Source: Candidatus Altimarinota bacterium
GTDB taxonomy: Bacteria; Patescibacteriota; Gracilibacteria; JAUYGZ01
Direction of reading: 5' to 3'
NCBI GenBank assembly: GCA_029233985.1
Contig: JARGOK010000002.1
Location: forward strand, 124,001 to 188,000
Length of the DNA: 64,000 nt
Under the pieces are notes generated by a model, which was not told the DNA's origin, ran no database searches, and worked only from the letters and a program-made list of their open reading frames with translations. Each line of letters opens with the position of its first letter. Position 1 is the first letter of the stretch. This document shows positions 36,582 to 45,764 of the stretch, piece after piece. A program made the position numbers and the translations under genes.

Positions 36582-39500
36582 ATGAAACTAAAAAAAGTAT
36601 TGCTACTCGGATCAGGAGCCCTAAAAATTGGGGAAGCAGGTGAATTCGATTATTCTGGATCTCAAGCGATAAAGGCCCTCAAAGAAGAGAATATAGAGAT
36701 CATTCTCATCAATCCCAATATTGCAACCAATCAGACCTCCAAAGGCATGGCGGACAAGGTATACTTCCTTCCGATCACGCCTTTTTTTGTAGAACAAATT
36801 ATCAAAAAAGAAAAACCCGAGGGGATCATGCTTTCTTTTGGTGGACAAACAGCACTAAATTGCGGACTAGAACTAGAGAAAATGGGAATCCTAAAAAAAC
36901 ATAAAGTACAAGTCTTGGGAACACCCACCAAGTCTATAGAGCTCAGTGAAGACCGTGAAAAGTTTGCAGAATTTCTTCGAAAACTTGGACTGTACACTCC
37001 ACGGTCTATTGCCTGTAAAACGGTTGAAGCCAGTCTAAAAGCTGCAAAAGAAATCCAGTACCCCGTCATTTGTCGAGCAGCATTTGCACTGGGTGGAAAA
37101 GGAAGTGGGTTTGCAGAAAATGAAAAAGAACTTCGAAAACTTACCGAAATTGCGTTCGTGATGAGTCCACAAGTTCTCATCGAAGAAGATCTCAGAGGAT
37201 GGAAAGAAATCGAATACGAAGTAGTCCGAGATAAAGACAACAACTGTATTACTGTCTGTAATATGGAAAACTTTGACCCTCTAGGAATCCATACTGGAGA
37301 ATCAATTGTAGTCGCTCCATCTCAAACACTCAACAACCACGAGTACCATATGCTCCGTATGGTCAGTATCAAAACCATTCAAAACCTCGGGATCGTCGGA
37401 GAATGTAATATTCAGTTTGCCCTCGACCCATTTAGCGACGAATACCGGATTATCGAAGTAAACGCCAGGCTTTCACGGTCTTCTGCACTTGCATCGAAAG
37501 CAACTGGGTATCCACTAGCATATATTGCCGCAAAACTCGGACTCGGAAAAACACTACCAGAACTCAAGAACTCCATTACAAAAACAACATCTGCATTCTT
37601 TGAACCAGCACTGGACTATGTCACGGTAAAAATGCCACGTTGGGATCTGGGTAAATTCAGAAAAGTCTCAAAAGAAATATCTACAGAAATGAAGTCTGTA
37701 GGAGAAATAATGGCCATAGGACGATCATTCGAAGAAGCCTTTCAAAAAGGACTTCGGATGCTCAATATCGGAGCCGAAGGCTTTTCTAGCAAAGGGTTTG
37801 ATGTCAAAAATGTAGCTAAAGCTCTCGAAGTCCCTACACCAAACCGGGTCTTTGCCATTGCTTCAGCTCTGGACAAAGGATGGACCATAGAAGAAATCCA
37901 CGAACTCACTGGAATAGATCTCTGGTTTCTCAATAAACTCGAAAATATCGATGTTGTAAAAAAAGAACTCAAAGAAAACAAAGTTGAAATATCATCATCA
38001 GTAAAAAACCTGACTGATCTCGCTGCAAACTCACTTCTAACAGCAAAAAAATACGGATTTTCTGATGATCAACTCGCTCGTCTTCTCAAACTCAAATTCA
38101 TCGATATTCGAAACTACCGCAAGAAAAAACATATCCAGCCAGTAGTCAAACAAATTGACACCCTTGCTGCAGAGTTCCCAGCCGAAACAAATTACCTCTA
38201 CTCGACCTACCACGGATCTGAAAACGATGTAGAACCAAGCAAGAAAAAGAAAGTCATGGTGATCGGAAGTGGACCGTATTGTATCGGGTCTTCTGTAGAG
38301 TTTGATTGGTCTTGTATCAATGTAATCCAAACACTAGAAAAAGAAGGCTACGAAACTATTATGATCAATTGCAATCCTGAAACAGTTTCTACTGATTTTG
38401 ATAACTGTGACAAACTCTATTTCGAAGAACTGACACTCGAAAGAATTCTGGATATTTATCACACAGAAAAACCTGAAGGGATTATTATCTCTACCGGAGG
38501 TCAAATACCAAACAACCTCGCTCTCAAACTAAAAAAACACAAAGTAAAAGTTCTTGGTACAGCCATTGACTCCATAGACAAATGTGAAGACCGACACAAA
38601 TTTTCTGCGCTGCTCGACAAACTCAAAATAGACCAACCTCAGTGGACAGAAGCAAAAAAACTCAACGAAGCAGTTGCCTTTGCAAATGAAGTAGGCTTCC
38701 CAGTATTGGTCCGACCGAGCTATGTTCTTTCAGGAGCGGCGATGAGTGTGGCTTACGATAGCAAAACTCTCGAAGGTTTCCTCAGCCAAGCAACAGAAAT
38801 CTCAAAAGATGCTCCTGTCGTGATATCAAAGTTCGAAAAAAATGCTAAAGAAATCGAGATCGATGCTGTTGCCCACGAAGGTCAGCTCGTCATTTATGCC
38901 GTTGCCGAACACATCGAAAATGCTGGGGTCCATTCTGGTGATGCTACCATTGTCCTTCCACCTCAACGTCTTTATCTCGAAACCATCAAAAGAATCAAAA
39001 ATATCACCAAAGCCATCGCTGCAGAACTCAAAATCAGCGGACCATTCAACATCCAATTTTTAGCGAAAAATAATGAAGTAAAAGTGATCGAATGCAATCT
39101 CAGAGCAAGTCGTTCATTCCCCTTTTCTTCGAAAGTCACCGGCTACAATTTCATAGAGATCGCGACTTACGCTATGCTCGACCACCCGAAAATGAAAACC
39201 ATCAAAAAAATACCTTACAAAACACTCGAGCTTGACCATATTGGTATCAAAGCAGCTCAATTTTCTTTTACTCGACTCAAAGGTGCAGACCCGACTCTCG
39301 GTGTCGAGATGGCTTCCACAGGAGAAGTTGCTACTTTTGGAGACGATCTTCACGAAACTCTCCTCAAATCTCTCCTCTCTGTAGGATTTAGAATCCCAAA
39401 GAAAAACATCTTGGTGACTATTGGTCCAGAACGAGACAAAATAGATCTGATCGAACCAATACGCGAACTCACAAAAATGGGGTACAAAATCTTTGCAACT

Positions 39501-39803
39501 GAAGGAACTCACAAGAGTCTAAAAGAACACGGTGTGAAATCCAAAATGCTTAACAAAATCCAAACGAAAGAGTCTCCACACATTGGTGAGTATCTCCAAG
39601 GAAAAAAACTTGATATGGTTATCAATATCCCGAGCAGCTACAAAGCTGAAGAGATTACAGATGGATACCTCATTAGAAGAGCTAGCACCGACGCAAATAT
39701 CCCATTGATCACAAACAAACAAATTGCTGAACTACTGATTGAAACTCTTGCTAAATACACACTTGAAGACTTGACTGTAAAGTCTTGGGACGAGTACCTC
39801 TAG
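36582..39803 (+). CDS. carB: Carbamoyl-phosphate synthase large subunit
   Basis: 1073 residues, full length. Two homologous ATP-grasp halves: the first (about 1-400) makes carboxyphosphate (GSGALKIGEAGEFDYSGSQA at the start, FGGQTALNCG), the second (about 560-930) makes carbamoyl phosphate (GSGPYCIGSSVEFDWSC, STGGQIPNNLALKL). The C-terminal MGS-like allosteric domain (about 935-1073) is present. The glutaminase partner CarA is not encoded in this window. Followed by a strong terminator at 39821-39847. Confidence 0.97.
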   Translation: MKLKKVLLLGSGALKIGEAGEFDYSGSQAIKALKEENIEIILINPNIATNQTSKGMADKVYFLPITPFFVEQIIKKEKPEGIMLSFGGQTALNCGLELEKMGILKKHKVQVLGTPTKSIELSEDREKFAEFLRKLGLYTPRSIACKTVEASLKAAKEIQYPVICRAAFALGGKGSGFAENEKELRKLTEIAFVMSPQVLIEEDLRGWKEIEYEVVRDKDNNCITVCNMENFDPLGIHTGESIVVAPSQTLNNHEYHMLRMVSIKTIQNLGIVGECNIQFALDPFSDEYRIIEVNARLSRSSALASKATGYPLAYIAAKLGLGKTLPELKNSITKTTSAFFEPALDYVTVKMPRWDLGKFRKVSKEISTEMKSVGEIMAIGRSFEEAFQKGLRMLNIGAEGFSSKGFDVKNVAKALEVPTPNRVFAIASALDKGWTIEEIHELTGIDLWFLNKLENIDVVKKELKENKVEISSSVKNLTDLAANSLLTAKKYGFSDDQLARLLKLKFIDIRNYRKKKHIQPVVKQIDTLAAEFPAETNYLYSTYHGSENDVEPSKKKKVMVIGSGPYCIGSSVEFDWSCINVIQTLEKEGYETIMINCNPETVSTDFDNCDKLYFEELTLERILDIYHTEKPEGIIISTGGQIPNNLALKLKKHKVKVLGTAIDSIDKCEDRHKFSALLDKLKIDQPQWTEAKKLNEAVAFANEVGFPVLVRPSYVLSGAAMSVAYDSKTLEGFLSQATEISKDAPVVISKFEKNAKEIEIDAVAHEGQLVIYAVAEHIENAGVHSGDATIVLPPQRLYLETIKRIKNITKAIAAELKISGPFNIQFLAKNNEVKVIECNLRASRSFPFSSKVTGYNFIEIATYAMLDHPKMKTIKKIPYKTLELDHIGIKAAQFSFTRLKGADPTLGVEMASTGEVATFGDDLHETLLKSLLSVGFRIPKKNILVTIGPERDKIDLIEPIRELTKMGYKIFATEGTHKSLKEHGVKSKMLNKIQTKESPHIGEYLQGKKLDMVINIPSSYKAEEITDGYLIRRASTDANIPLITNKQIAELLIETLAKYTLEDLTVKSWDEYL

Positions 39804-39820
39804 ATGAAAAATCAGAAAAC

Positions 39821-39849
39821 AAGCCATTACCCTCTAGTGGCTTTTTTCT
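39821..39849 (+). terminator. Intrinsic terminator of carB
   Basis: AAGCCATTA, loop CCCTC, TAGTGGCTT followed by TTTTT. Stem of nine base pairs with one wobble/mismatch, 17 nt after the carB stop. Confidence 0.82.
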
Positions 39850-39963
39850 CATTCTACATTTGGGTTGATACTTGTTCTACCACCATTTCACAATAAAACA
39901 CCAGTTCTTCAGCATTTTCTATTTCACTCTGGAAAAGAAAAGTATAGGATAAAAGTATCTCCA

Positions 39964-40011
39964 GGAGTGGTAGGGTTCATCTTCGGATGAGTACCCTGCT
40001 CCTTTTTTTTT
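39964..40011 (+). terminator. UUCG-capped terminator hairpin directly upstream of the NYN-RNase H gene
   Basis: GGAG..AGGGT..TCATC, tetraloop TTCG, GATGA..ACCCT.CTCC, then nine T residues (40003-40011). It lies 115 nt beyond the carB terminator and ends only 12 nt before the next ATG, so it is not needed for carB and looks like an attenuator or a terminator for a very short RNA. Confidence 0.8.
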
Positions 40012-40023
40012 ACATCACCAAGT

Positions 40024-41238
40024 ATGACAACGAAGAAAAAAATGCCTTCGAAGAAAAAACCTACCCGACGAAACACCAAATCCAAAAAACGCCTCGCTAT
40101 CTTCATCGATGGAAACAATTTCCGTCATGGACTCAAGGCCTTTATAAAAGACGACCATCTTCATTGGCCGACCTTTTTGAGCGAACTCGAACGAGACTAT
40201 CGAGTGATAAAAACAACCTATTATATCGGAAAAGTCACGCATCCTCAGTTCGAAAAAGAAATTGTCTCTGCACAAGGAAAACTCATCCGAAACATGAAAC
40301 GTGCCAATATCGACACATGGCTTGGGTATTTCAACGAAAAAAAATCAGAAAAAGGAGTAGACGTACAAATTGCACTCGATATTGCCATAGGAGCAGCGGA
40401 AGACGAATACGATGTTGGACTTCTCATCTCTGGTGATGGTGACCTCATCCACTCCATAGATATTGCAAAAAAATACAACAAACGACTTCTTTTAGGGTAC
40501 ATCGCAGGTGTAAAAGGAAACTCATACCGGATCTCTTATGTCCTCAAAGCAAAAGCCAACGCCACCATAGCCCTCAATGACCAAGTAACAGCTGCACATA
40601 AAAAATGGCGTGAGCTCGCAGAAAAAGCAGGAATAGAACTACCTGGAAAGAAAAAAAAGAAAAAATCCACTAAAGCAACAAAAGAATCAGCAACAAAAAC
40701 AACAAAATCTACCAAGACAACAAAATCAACTACTGAGAAAATAGCTTTAAAAACATCAGCAATAACAGAGAAAAAAAGAGTACCGCGAAAAAAATCTCAA
40801 ACAAAACACAAAGGAAAAGCAACTCAAAAAGAACAAGATATCCTCATCTTCTCAGACGGAGCCTGCAGAGGAAACCCTGGAGACGCTGGATGTGGGGCAC
40901 TTATTACTGACAAAAATGGAAAAATCATAAAAAAACTCCGCAAATACATCGGGAAAACTACCAACAACCAAGCTGAATACAAAGCCATCATTTTAGGTCT
41001 CGAAGAAGCCGACAAAATGAAAACACGGTCCATCACCTGCTACCTCGACTCGATGCTGGTTGTAAACCAAGTCACCGGAAAATGGAAAGTCAAAAAACTC
41101 GAACTCCAACCATTTGTAGACAGTATTCGCTCTTTCGTTGCAAAACACCCCATGACTACTTTCCATCATATACCTAGAGAAAAGAACAAACATGCGGATC
41201 AACTAGCGAATGAAGCAATTGACCAAAAATCCAAGTAG
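40024..41238 (+). CDS. NYN (PIN-like) ribonuclease fused to RNase H
   Basis: 404 residues. A basic N-terminus (1-22) precedes a NYN/LabA-type domain (about 23-185) with the acidic residues D29 (IFIDGNN), D113 (GVDVQIALD) and D138/D140 (SGDGDL). A Lys/Thr/Ser-rich linker (about 208-270) leads to an RNase HI-like domain (about 271-400) with all four catalytic acids: D278 (SDGACRGNPG), E318 (NNQAEYKA), D342 (LDSMLVV) and D392 (HADQLANEA). The expected activities are metal-dependent RNA cleavage and cleavage of the RNA strand of RNA-DNA hybrids. A terminator hairpin stands directly upstream. The fusion is unusual; partner genes are not evident. Confidence 0.9.
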   Translation: MTTKKKMPSKKKPTRRNTKSKKRLAIFIDGNNFRHGLKAFIKDDHLHWPTFLSELERDYRVIKTTYYIGKVTHPQFEKEIVSAQGKLIRNMKRANIDTWLGYFNEKKSEKGVDVQIALDIAIGAAEDEYDVGLLISGDGDLIHSIDIAKKYNKRLLLGYIAGVKGNSYRISYVLKAKANATIALNDQVTAAHKKWRELAEKAGIELPGKKKKKKSTKATKESATKTTKSTKTTKSTTEKIALKTSAITEKKRVPRKKSQTKHKGKATQKEQDILIFSDGACRGNPGDAGCGALITDKNGKIIKKLRKYIGKTTNNQAEYKAIILGLEEADKMKTRSITCYLDSMLVVNQVTGKWKVKKLELQPFVDSIRSFVAKHPMTTFHHIPREKNKHADQLANEAIDQKSK

Positions 41239-41369
41239 AAGCATCATTGCGAGTAAACATACAAGGAGATGAGTTGGTTTTTTTTGTGAAGCGTAGAAAT
41301 CTGATCACCAACGTAACATTTCTTCTCATTTTCCGTATTAAATAGTGTGCAAGATCGTGTCACAAAAAA
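41239..41369. other. Intergenic region after the NYN-RNase H gene
   Basis: AT-rich, no ORF of coding character. A TTTTTTTT run (about 41279-41286) follows a weak stem, and might end the upstream transcript. The next feature is the promoter at 41370. Confidence 0.35.
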
Positions 41370-41397
41370 TTGACAATATAAAGAATAGTGATAAGAT
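41370..41397 (+). promoter_or_regulatory. Promoter of a short structured transcript
   Basis: TTGACA (41370-41375), 16-nt spacer, TAAGAT (41392-41397). The predicted start near 41403 coincides with the first base of an 8-bp hairpin. Confidence 0.65.
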
Positions 41398-41402
41398 GCA
41401 CA

Positions 41403-41509
41403 CTCTTTGGAATTCCAAAGAGCCGAACTTTTACATGCATGAAACAAAGAAGCGACAGATGTGAGGAAAAAAACTCTCCCTACATCTGTCGCTTCTTCTA
41501 CTTTTTTTA
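41403..41509 (+). ncRNA. Candidate ~105-nt small RNA or leader attenuator
   Basis: Between a promoter and a strong terminator lie two hairpins and no ORF: CTCTTTGG-AATT-CCAAAGAG (41403-41422), a short linker, then the terminator stem AGAAGCGACAGATGT (41448-41462) with ACATCTGTCGCTTCT (41482-41496), followed by a T-rich tail to 41509. The following lipoprotein gene begins 40 nt later, so the RNA may act as an attenuator for it, or be an independent small RNA. No known Rfam class recognised. Confidence 0.6.
41448..41509 (+). terminator. Strong intrinsic terminator of the short transcript
   Basis: Fifteen-base-pair perfect stem (41448-41462 with 41482-41496), then TTCTACTTTTTTT. It lies upstream of the lipoprotein start at 41550. 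Confidence 0.85.
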
Positions 41510-41549
41510 CTTAGTTTTTTTCGGCGAAAGCCGGATAGAAAGGGACATC

Positions 41550-42578
41550 ATGTCCCAGCGCCCACTTGCCGTTCTTTCGGTTTTGATCATCTCATGTTCT
41601 CTATCAGCTTGCGCTGACAGAGAGGGAGATACGTACATCTCAAATCAGAGCGAAACTCCTAGCAGCATTGCTGCTTCAACTGTATACAGTGCCGTTATAG
41701 GCACTCCTGGAAGCCAAACAGAACCTTCATCAGGATTTGTAGAAGCATTCACTTTCGAGTTAAGAGGTCTAAAAGACCTCATAACCAGTGAATTTCATTT
41801 TAAAGTTGAAACAACCGGCGGACTCATCGTCAGTCAGGCCTTCCTCAAGGAAGAAGACGCTCTCGGGCGTCAGTTTGATATCAACCGGAATGGTATACTA
41901 ACTAATGGAAATGGAACTTTAAAAATAGTGACGGACAACGATTTCGTCACATTTCAAGGTAACGTTCATAGATTTCGTTTGTTCCTTCAGATCATGAACG
42001 CACCAAAGGACTCAACTTTGCTTATCTCACTTGTGAATGTTGTAGGAAGATCATTTGAGGGTTCTTCCCTCGAAGACTTGCCAAGCAAGAGGTTTATAGT
42101 CGGTCCAACACTAGTATCAAACCCGGTATTGTCTACAAGAGTAGAAATGCTCAGCAGTGACTTGCTCTCTGCCAGCATTTTGGACATGGGAAAGATCACG
42201 ATCACTGCCCATGAATCTCTACACATAAACACTTTTTTCCAGGGACTTGAAAAAACACCGGGTATTGAAGCTCCATTTATTGAGCTTCGAGATCAAACAA
42301 ACACCATAATCGGCTCAGCTGATTTAGTTGCACAAAACGGAGGGTTTGCGGACAATGTAAAACGATTCCAATTTCTGAATGCGGATATACCGACAAGTAT
42401 ATCCATGTCTAGAAATGAAACGAAGACATATTTTGTCTTCGTGAACTACACGGAGATCCCATCTGGTATCAACGGAATCTCAAAACTGATCAGCTTTACA
42501 TTTGGAGGGACGACGGCATCTGGCCGTGGCTTTCCAAATATAAACATAAGCCATCCGACAAGGGTGGCAGTAAATTAG
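41550..42578 (+). CDS. Secreted lipoprotein of unknown function
   Basis: 342 residues from the ATG at 41550, preceded by AGAAAGGG, one of the few plausible ribosome-binding sites in the window, and by a small CGGC-GAAA-GCCG hairpin (41522-41533). The N-terminus is a lipoprotein signal with lipobox LSAC (about residues 18-21). The rest is strand-rich and hydrophilic (GTPGSQTEPSSGFVEAFTFEL, residues about 50-70), like a pair of beta-sandwich domains. No catalytic motif. Higher GC and fewer Lys codons than neighbours suggest possible transfer. Function unknown. Confidence 0.72.
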   Translation: MSQRPLAVLSVLIISCSLSACADREGDTYISNQSETPSSIAASTVYSAVIGTPGSQTEPSSGFVEAFTFELRGLKDLITSEFHFKVETTGGLIVSQAFLKEEDALGRQFDINRNGILTNGNGTLKIVTDNDFVTFQGNVHRFRLFLQIMNAPKDSTLLISLVNVVGRSFEGSSLEDLPSKRFIVGPTLVSNPVLSTRVEMLSSDLLSASILDMGKITITAHESLHINTFFQGLEKTPGIEAPFIELRDQTNTIIGSADLVAQNGGFADNVKRFQFLNADIPTSISMSRNETKTYFVFVNYTEIPSGINGISKLISFTFGGTTASGRGFPNINISHPTRVAVN

Positions 42579-42607
42579 TAATAATCATGCATTAAAAGTT
42601 TTAACAC

Positions 42608-42638
42608 TTACACCTTCCAGGGTGTGGGTGTTAAACAT
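42608..42638 (+). terminator. Hairpin after the lipoprotein gene
   Basis: AACACTTACACC, loop TTCCA, GGGTGTGGGTGTT: twelve paired positions with G-U wobbles. It is followed by an AT-rich stretch rather than a clean T-run, so it is a weak terminator call. Confidence 0.4.
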
Positions 42639-42760
42639 ATTTAAAAATAATTTTAAATATATTCAACTAGAGCACTTCGTCTCGTATTTTCAAAAGTGAT
42701 ACTTTGAATTCTCAAGAGAAATATATACAAGGAAAAATAAGAAGTAACACATATTCCACA

Positions 42761-44446
42761 ATGAATGCTCCATCTGAACACTATGAAGACGAAAAAACCA
42801 TGAAAAAAACTCCCAAAACTCTTACAGGGAAAGTATGGCAAGTGAGCTCGCCAAACACAAAACTTCCACTAATAGAACGAATAACACAGCACCGCAAACT
42901 CAAGCTCGATGAAGAACTCACGGAACTTCATTCCCCTTGGCTGCTAAAAAATATAGATACTGCAGTAAAAAGACTAGAGCAAGCGATCCAATCGAAAGAA
43001 CGTATCATGGTTTTTGGAGACTACGACGTAGATGGTGTCACAGGCGCCACAATTATCTATCTTTCTCTCAAAAAACTCACCAATGAGGTGTCAATACGCC
43101 TTCCTCACCGCGATAGAGACGGGTATGGACTCAATACAAAATTTATCGACGAGTGCTATAAAAACCAGGTAAAAGTAATTATTACTGTCGATTGTGGGAT
43201 ATCAAATGTTGCAGAAATTGCCCATGCCGAATCTTTGGGTATTCATGTCATCATTACCGATCATCACGATATCCCACTCGAAATCCCAAATGCCTACGCA
43301 ATACTCAATCCACAACAAGAAGACTGCAACTACCCCGAAGCAAAAGTTTGCGGAGCGGTAGTAGGGTTTAAAGCCATGCAAGCTCTTTTCGAACATGTAG
43401 GAAAAGACCCAAATGAACTCGATATATATCTCGATATGGCTGCTATGGCAACTATCGCAGACTGTATGCCACTCCGTGGGGAAAACAGGCTTATCGTAAA
43501 AAAAGGCCTAAAGCAATTTGAGCAGTGCCAACATCGTGGTTTGAAAAAACTGGTAGAAAGCAAACTCGGAGGAAAACGTATCACCAGTGAAGGGATAGGA
43601 TTTTGGGTTGCCCCCAGTATAAATGCAGCAGGGAGAATCAACGAGCCAACAGCAGCACTAGATATGATGATAGGAAATAGTGAAGCTGCAGAAAAAAAAG
43701 CACTCGAACTTTCAGAAATAAATGAAGAACGACGATCTATCCTCAAAAACCATCTTCAAGACGTTATAAACCAAGTAAACCCAGACGACTCTCTTCATAT
43801 TTTTTGGAGTGAAACATGGCCTTCCGGTATCAACGGGCTTTTAGCCGGAGAACTCTGCAAAAAATTTCATAAACCAGCCATTTGTCTTACCAAATCTGGC
43901 GAACACTATACCGCCAGTTGCAGATCAATTAGTGGAATAAACATTGTCGAAGTACTGCAAAAACACGATGAACTCTTTATCAAATACGGAGGACACGCCG
44001 CTGCCGCTGGATTTTCTATCGCTCCTGAAAACCTCGAGATCATGAAAGAAAAACTCACGGCAGATATTGGACAATTCCTCAAGGAAAACCCTATCACCCC
44101 TACACTTTATCTCGAAACCCAACTCAACGAATCTGAACTCAACCTCGACACCATCGGTGTCATCGAACAATTCGAACCATTCGGCATGGGAAACCCAAAA
44201 CCACAGTTTCTTTTGAGGAATGTTGAGGTCATCCACACCAAACCCGTTGGTGAAGACCAAACCCATCTCAGCCTAACCATTCGAAAAGGAACCCAAGAAT
44301 TCCGTTGCATTGCCTTCGGACAAGCAGAACACGAAGAACTTCTAAAACAATGGGAACAAATCGATATTGCCTGCAAACTTTCCAGAAATGAATTTCGAGG
44401 AAATGTAAGCTTAAATATTCAAGTGGTGGACGCAAGGAAAGCATGA
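42761..44446 (+). CDS. recJ: Single-stranded-DNA-specific exonuclease RecJ
   Basis: 561 residues from ATG 42761 (42800 is also possible; a TTG further up is less likely). DHH-family motifs: I DYDVDGVTGA (about 86-95), II/III VITVDCGI and VITDHHDIP (DHH), then DMAAMATIADCMPLRGENR, and the DHHA1 domain with GGHAAAAGFSI (about 410-420). The C-terminal OB-like domain (about 455-561) is complete. It degrades single-stranded DNA 5' to 3' in recombination and repair. It lies between the lipoprotein gene and pyrB, without evident functional link to them. Confidence 0.95.
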   Translation: MNAPSEHYEDEKTMKKTPKTLTGKVWQVSSPNTKLPLIERITQHRKLKLDEELTELHSPWLLKNIDTAVKRLEQAIQSKERIMVFGDYDVDGVTGATIIYLSLKKLTNEVSIRLPHRDRDGYGLNTKFIDECYKNQVKVIITVDCGISNVAEIAHAESLGIHVIITDHHDIPLEIPNAYAILNPQQEDCNYPEAKVCGAVVGFKAMQALFEHVGKDPNELDIYLDMAAMATIADCMPLRGENRLIVKKGLKQFEQCQHRGLKKLVESKLGGKRITSEGIGFWVAPSINAAGRINEPTAALDMMIGNSEAAEKKALELSEINEERRSILKNHLQDVINQVNPDDSLHIFWSETWPSGINGLLAGELCKKFHKPAICLTKSGEHYTASCRSISGINIVEVLQKHDELFIKYGGHAAAAGFSIAPENLEIMKEKLTADIGQFLKENPITPTLYLETQLNESELNLDTIGVIEQFEPFGMGNPKPQFLLRNVEVIHTKPVGEDQTHLSLTIRKGTQEFRCIAFGQAEHEELLKQWEQIDIACKLSRNEFRGNVSLNIQVVDARKA

Positions 44447-44499
44447 TCGCCGCCCCCTTAAAAATGGCGATACCCTCTATGCAATCAACAAACTTATAG

Positions 44500-44572
44500 G
44501 ATCAACTGTTCGGTTCCCCTTTTTCCTCCAGAGACGGATTAGCCTGTGACTGAAAAGGGCTTACGGGTTGTG
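44500..44572 (+). repeat. Dispersed element, copy 1
   Basis: A core of about 56 nt (44516-44571) is about 71 percent identical to 51197-51252. Both copies begin CTTTTTC, contain TCCAGA, ACG and AGCCT, and end GGGTTG. The arms CTTTTTC and GAAAAGG can pair. A short ATCGCC/GGCGAT hairpin lies just before this copy, after recJ. It may be a degraded repeat or a structured RNA. Confidence 0.45.
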
Positions 44573-44624
44573 CCTTTCATCTCATATTCCTCACCCCACT
44601 CTTCCATTCCATACAAATATCACG

Positions 44625-44630
44625 TATAAT
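44625..44630 (+). promoter_or_regulatory. -10 box of pyrB
   Basis: TATAAT 23 nt before the ATG at 44653. The -35 region is poor. Transcription would start near 44637. Confidence 0.45.
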
Positions 44631-44652
44631 TCACAAGAACATAATTCACCCT

Positions 44653-45552
44653 ATGCAACACATCTTGTCTTCAGACCAATTTACTCGAGAACAACTCCTC
44701 GAGATATTTAATGCAGCTAAAAAACTTCAAGACAGCAAGGAAATACCACAAACCATGAAAGGGAAAATCCTCGCCACAGTATTCCTCGAACCTTCAACAC
44801 GAACGAGACTCAGCTTCGAGACTTCGATGCTAAAACTCGGAGGACAAGTCATCTCCATACCCAATAGCGAAAGCTCTTCTCTCAATAAAGGAGAGTCTTT
44901 AGAAGATACTGGACGTATGATCGACAGCTACGCAGATATCATCGCCATGAGAGTCCCAAAGAAAGGCCAAGTAAATATTTTTTCCACCCATATTTCGACT
45001 CCAGTTATCAATGCTGGAGATGGTACCGGAGACCACCCAACTCAAAACCTCCTCGACCTCTATACCATATGGAAAGAACACGGAAAACTCGACGGACTCA
45101 CTATCGGTCTGATGGGAGACTGCTGCAACAGCAGGGTCTTGCGAGGAATGGCAAAAATGCTCGCTGAATTCGATTGCAAACTGATTTTCATTGCACCGCC
45201 AGAAGTTCAAATGAGAATTGATGTAAAAAGCTACCTCAAATCCAAAGGAAAAGACTACAAGATCGTCGAATCACTCGATGAAGTCATCACCGACCTCGAT
45301 GCTCTAGAGGTAAACCGCATCCGACACGAGTACTTCGAAGACAAAGAACGTGCCAAGGAAATCGGGAAACAATTCATCATCAGCAAGCAAATGCTAGAAA
45401 AAGGAAAAGAGAAACTCATCCTTCTCGATCCACTCCCAAGAATCAACACATACCTCGAAGAAGTCGATGAAATGCCACAAGCAAAGTACTTCGAGGCCGT
45501 CACAAATAGCCTCTTTGTAAGAATGGCACTAATCAACTCCTTACTCGGATAG
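44653..45552 (+). CDS. pyrB: Aspartate carbamoyltransferase catalytic chain
   Basis: 299 residues. Condenses carbamoyl phosphate and aspartate in pyrimidine synthesis. Carbamoyl-phosphate-binding STRTRLSFE (about 50-58), the loop Lys in LNKGESLEDT, and HPTQNLLDLYTI (about 125-136) are present. The late motif reads LDPLPRI where most enzymes have HPLPR, an Asp for His change at a conserved but probably not catalytic position. No regulatory PyrI chain is seen. carB, 5 kb upstream on the same strand, supplies the substrate. It converges with a small acidic gene. Confidence 0.95.
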   Translation: MQHILSSDQFTREQLLEIFNAAKKLQDSKEIPQTMKGKILATVFLEPSTRTRLSFETSMLKLGGQVISIPNSESSSLNKGESLEDTGRMIDSYADIIAMRVPKKGQVNIFSTHISTPVINAGDGTGDHPTQNLLDLYTIWKEHGKLDGLTIGLMGDCCNSRVLRGMAKMLAEFDCKLIFIAPPEVQMRIDVKSYLKSKGKDYKIVESLDEVITDLDALEVNRIRHEYFEDKERAKEIGKQFIISKQMLEKGKEKLILLDPLPRINTYLEEVDEMPQAKYFEAVTNSLFVRMALINSLLG

Positions 45553-45557
45553 CCAAA

Positions 45558-45764
45558 TTATTCCAGGTCGTCTTCGTCAAAATCTCCTTCGAAGCTAAAA
45601 ACAATCCCATCGCCTTCTTCAGCATCAAAAACAGCATCTAATCCATCTTGATCGATTTCCATTTCTACCAGATCTTCATCTGAAGGGTCTTCTTGATGAT
45701 CAAACTGTGGAAGCAATTCTTCCTGCTCATCATCATGTTGAGATATTTCTTCTCCTGGATTCAT
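45558..45764 (-). CDS. Small highly acidic protein
   Basis: 68 residues, of which over 40 percent are Asp or Glu, including a tail FEGDFDEDDLE. A TATAAT on the minus strand about 35 nt upstream supports expression. No family recognised; such acidic small proteins can act as chaperones or nucleic-acid mimics, but nothing here shows it. It ends 5 nt from the pyrB stop. Confidence 0.55.
   Translation of the reverse strand: MNPGEEISQHDDEQEELLPQFDHQEDPSDEDLVEMEIDQDGLDAVFDAEEGDGIVFSFEGDFDEDDLE

Noticed and set aside
40640-40830. A Lys/Thr-rich stretch considered as a tandem repeat or frameshift joining two genes
   Set aside because: The frame is open throughout and the linker fits a two-domain protein; the repeats are short codon-level low complexity.
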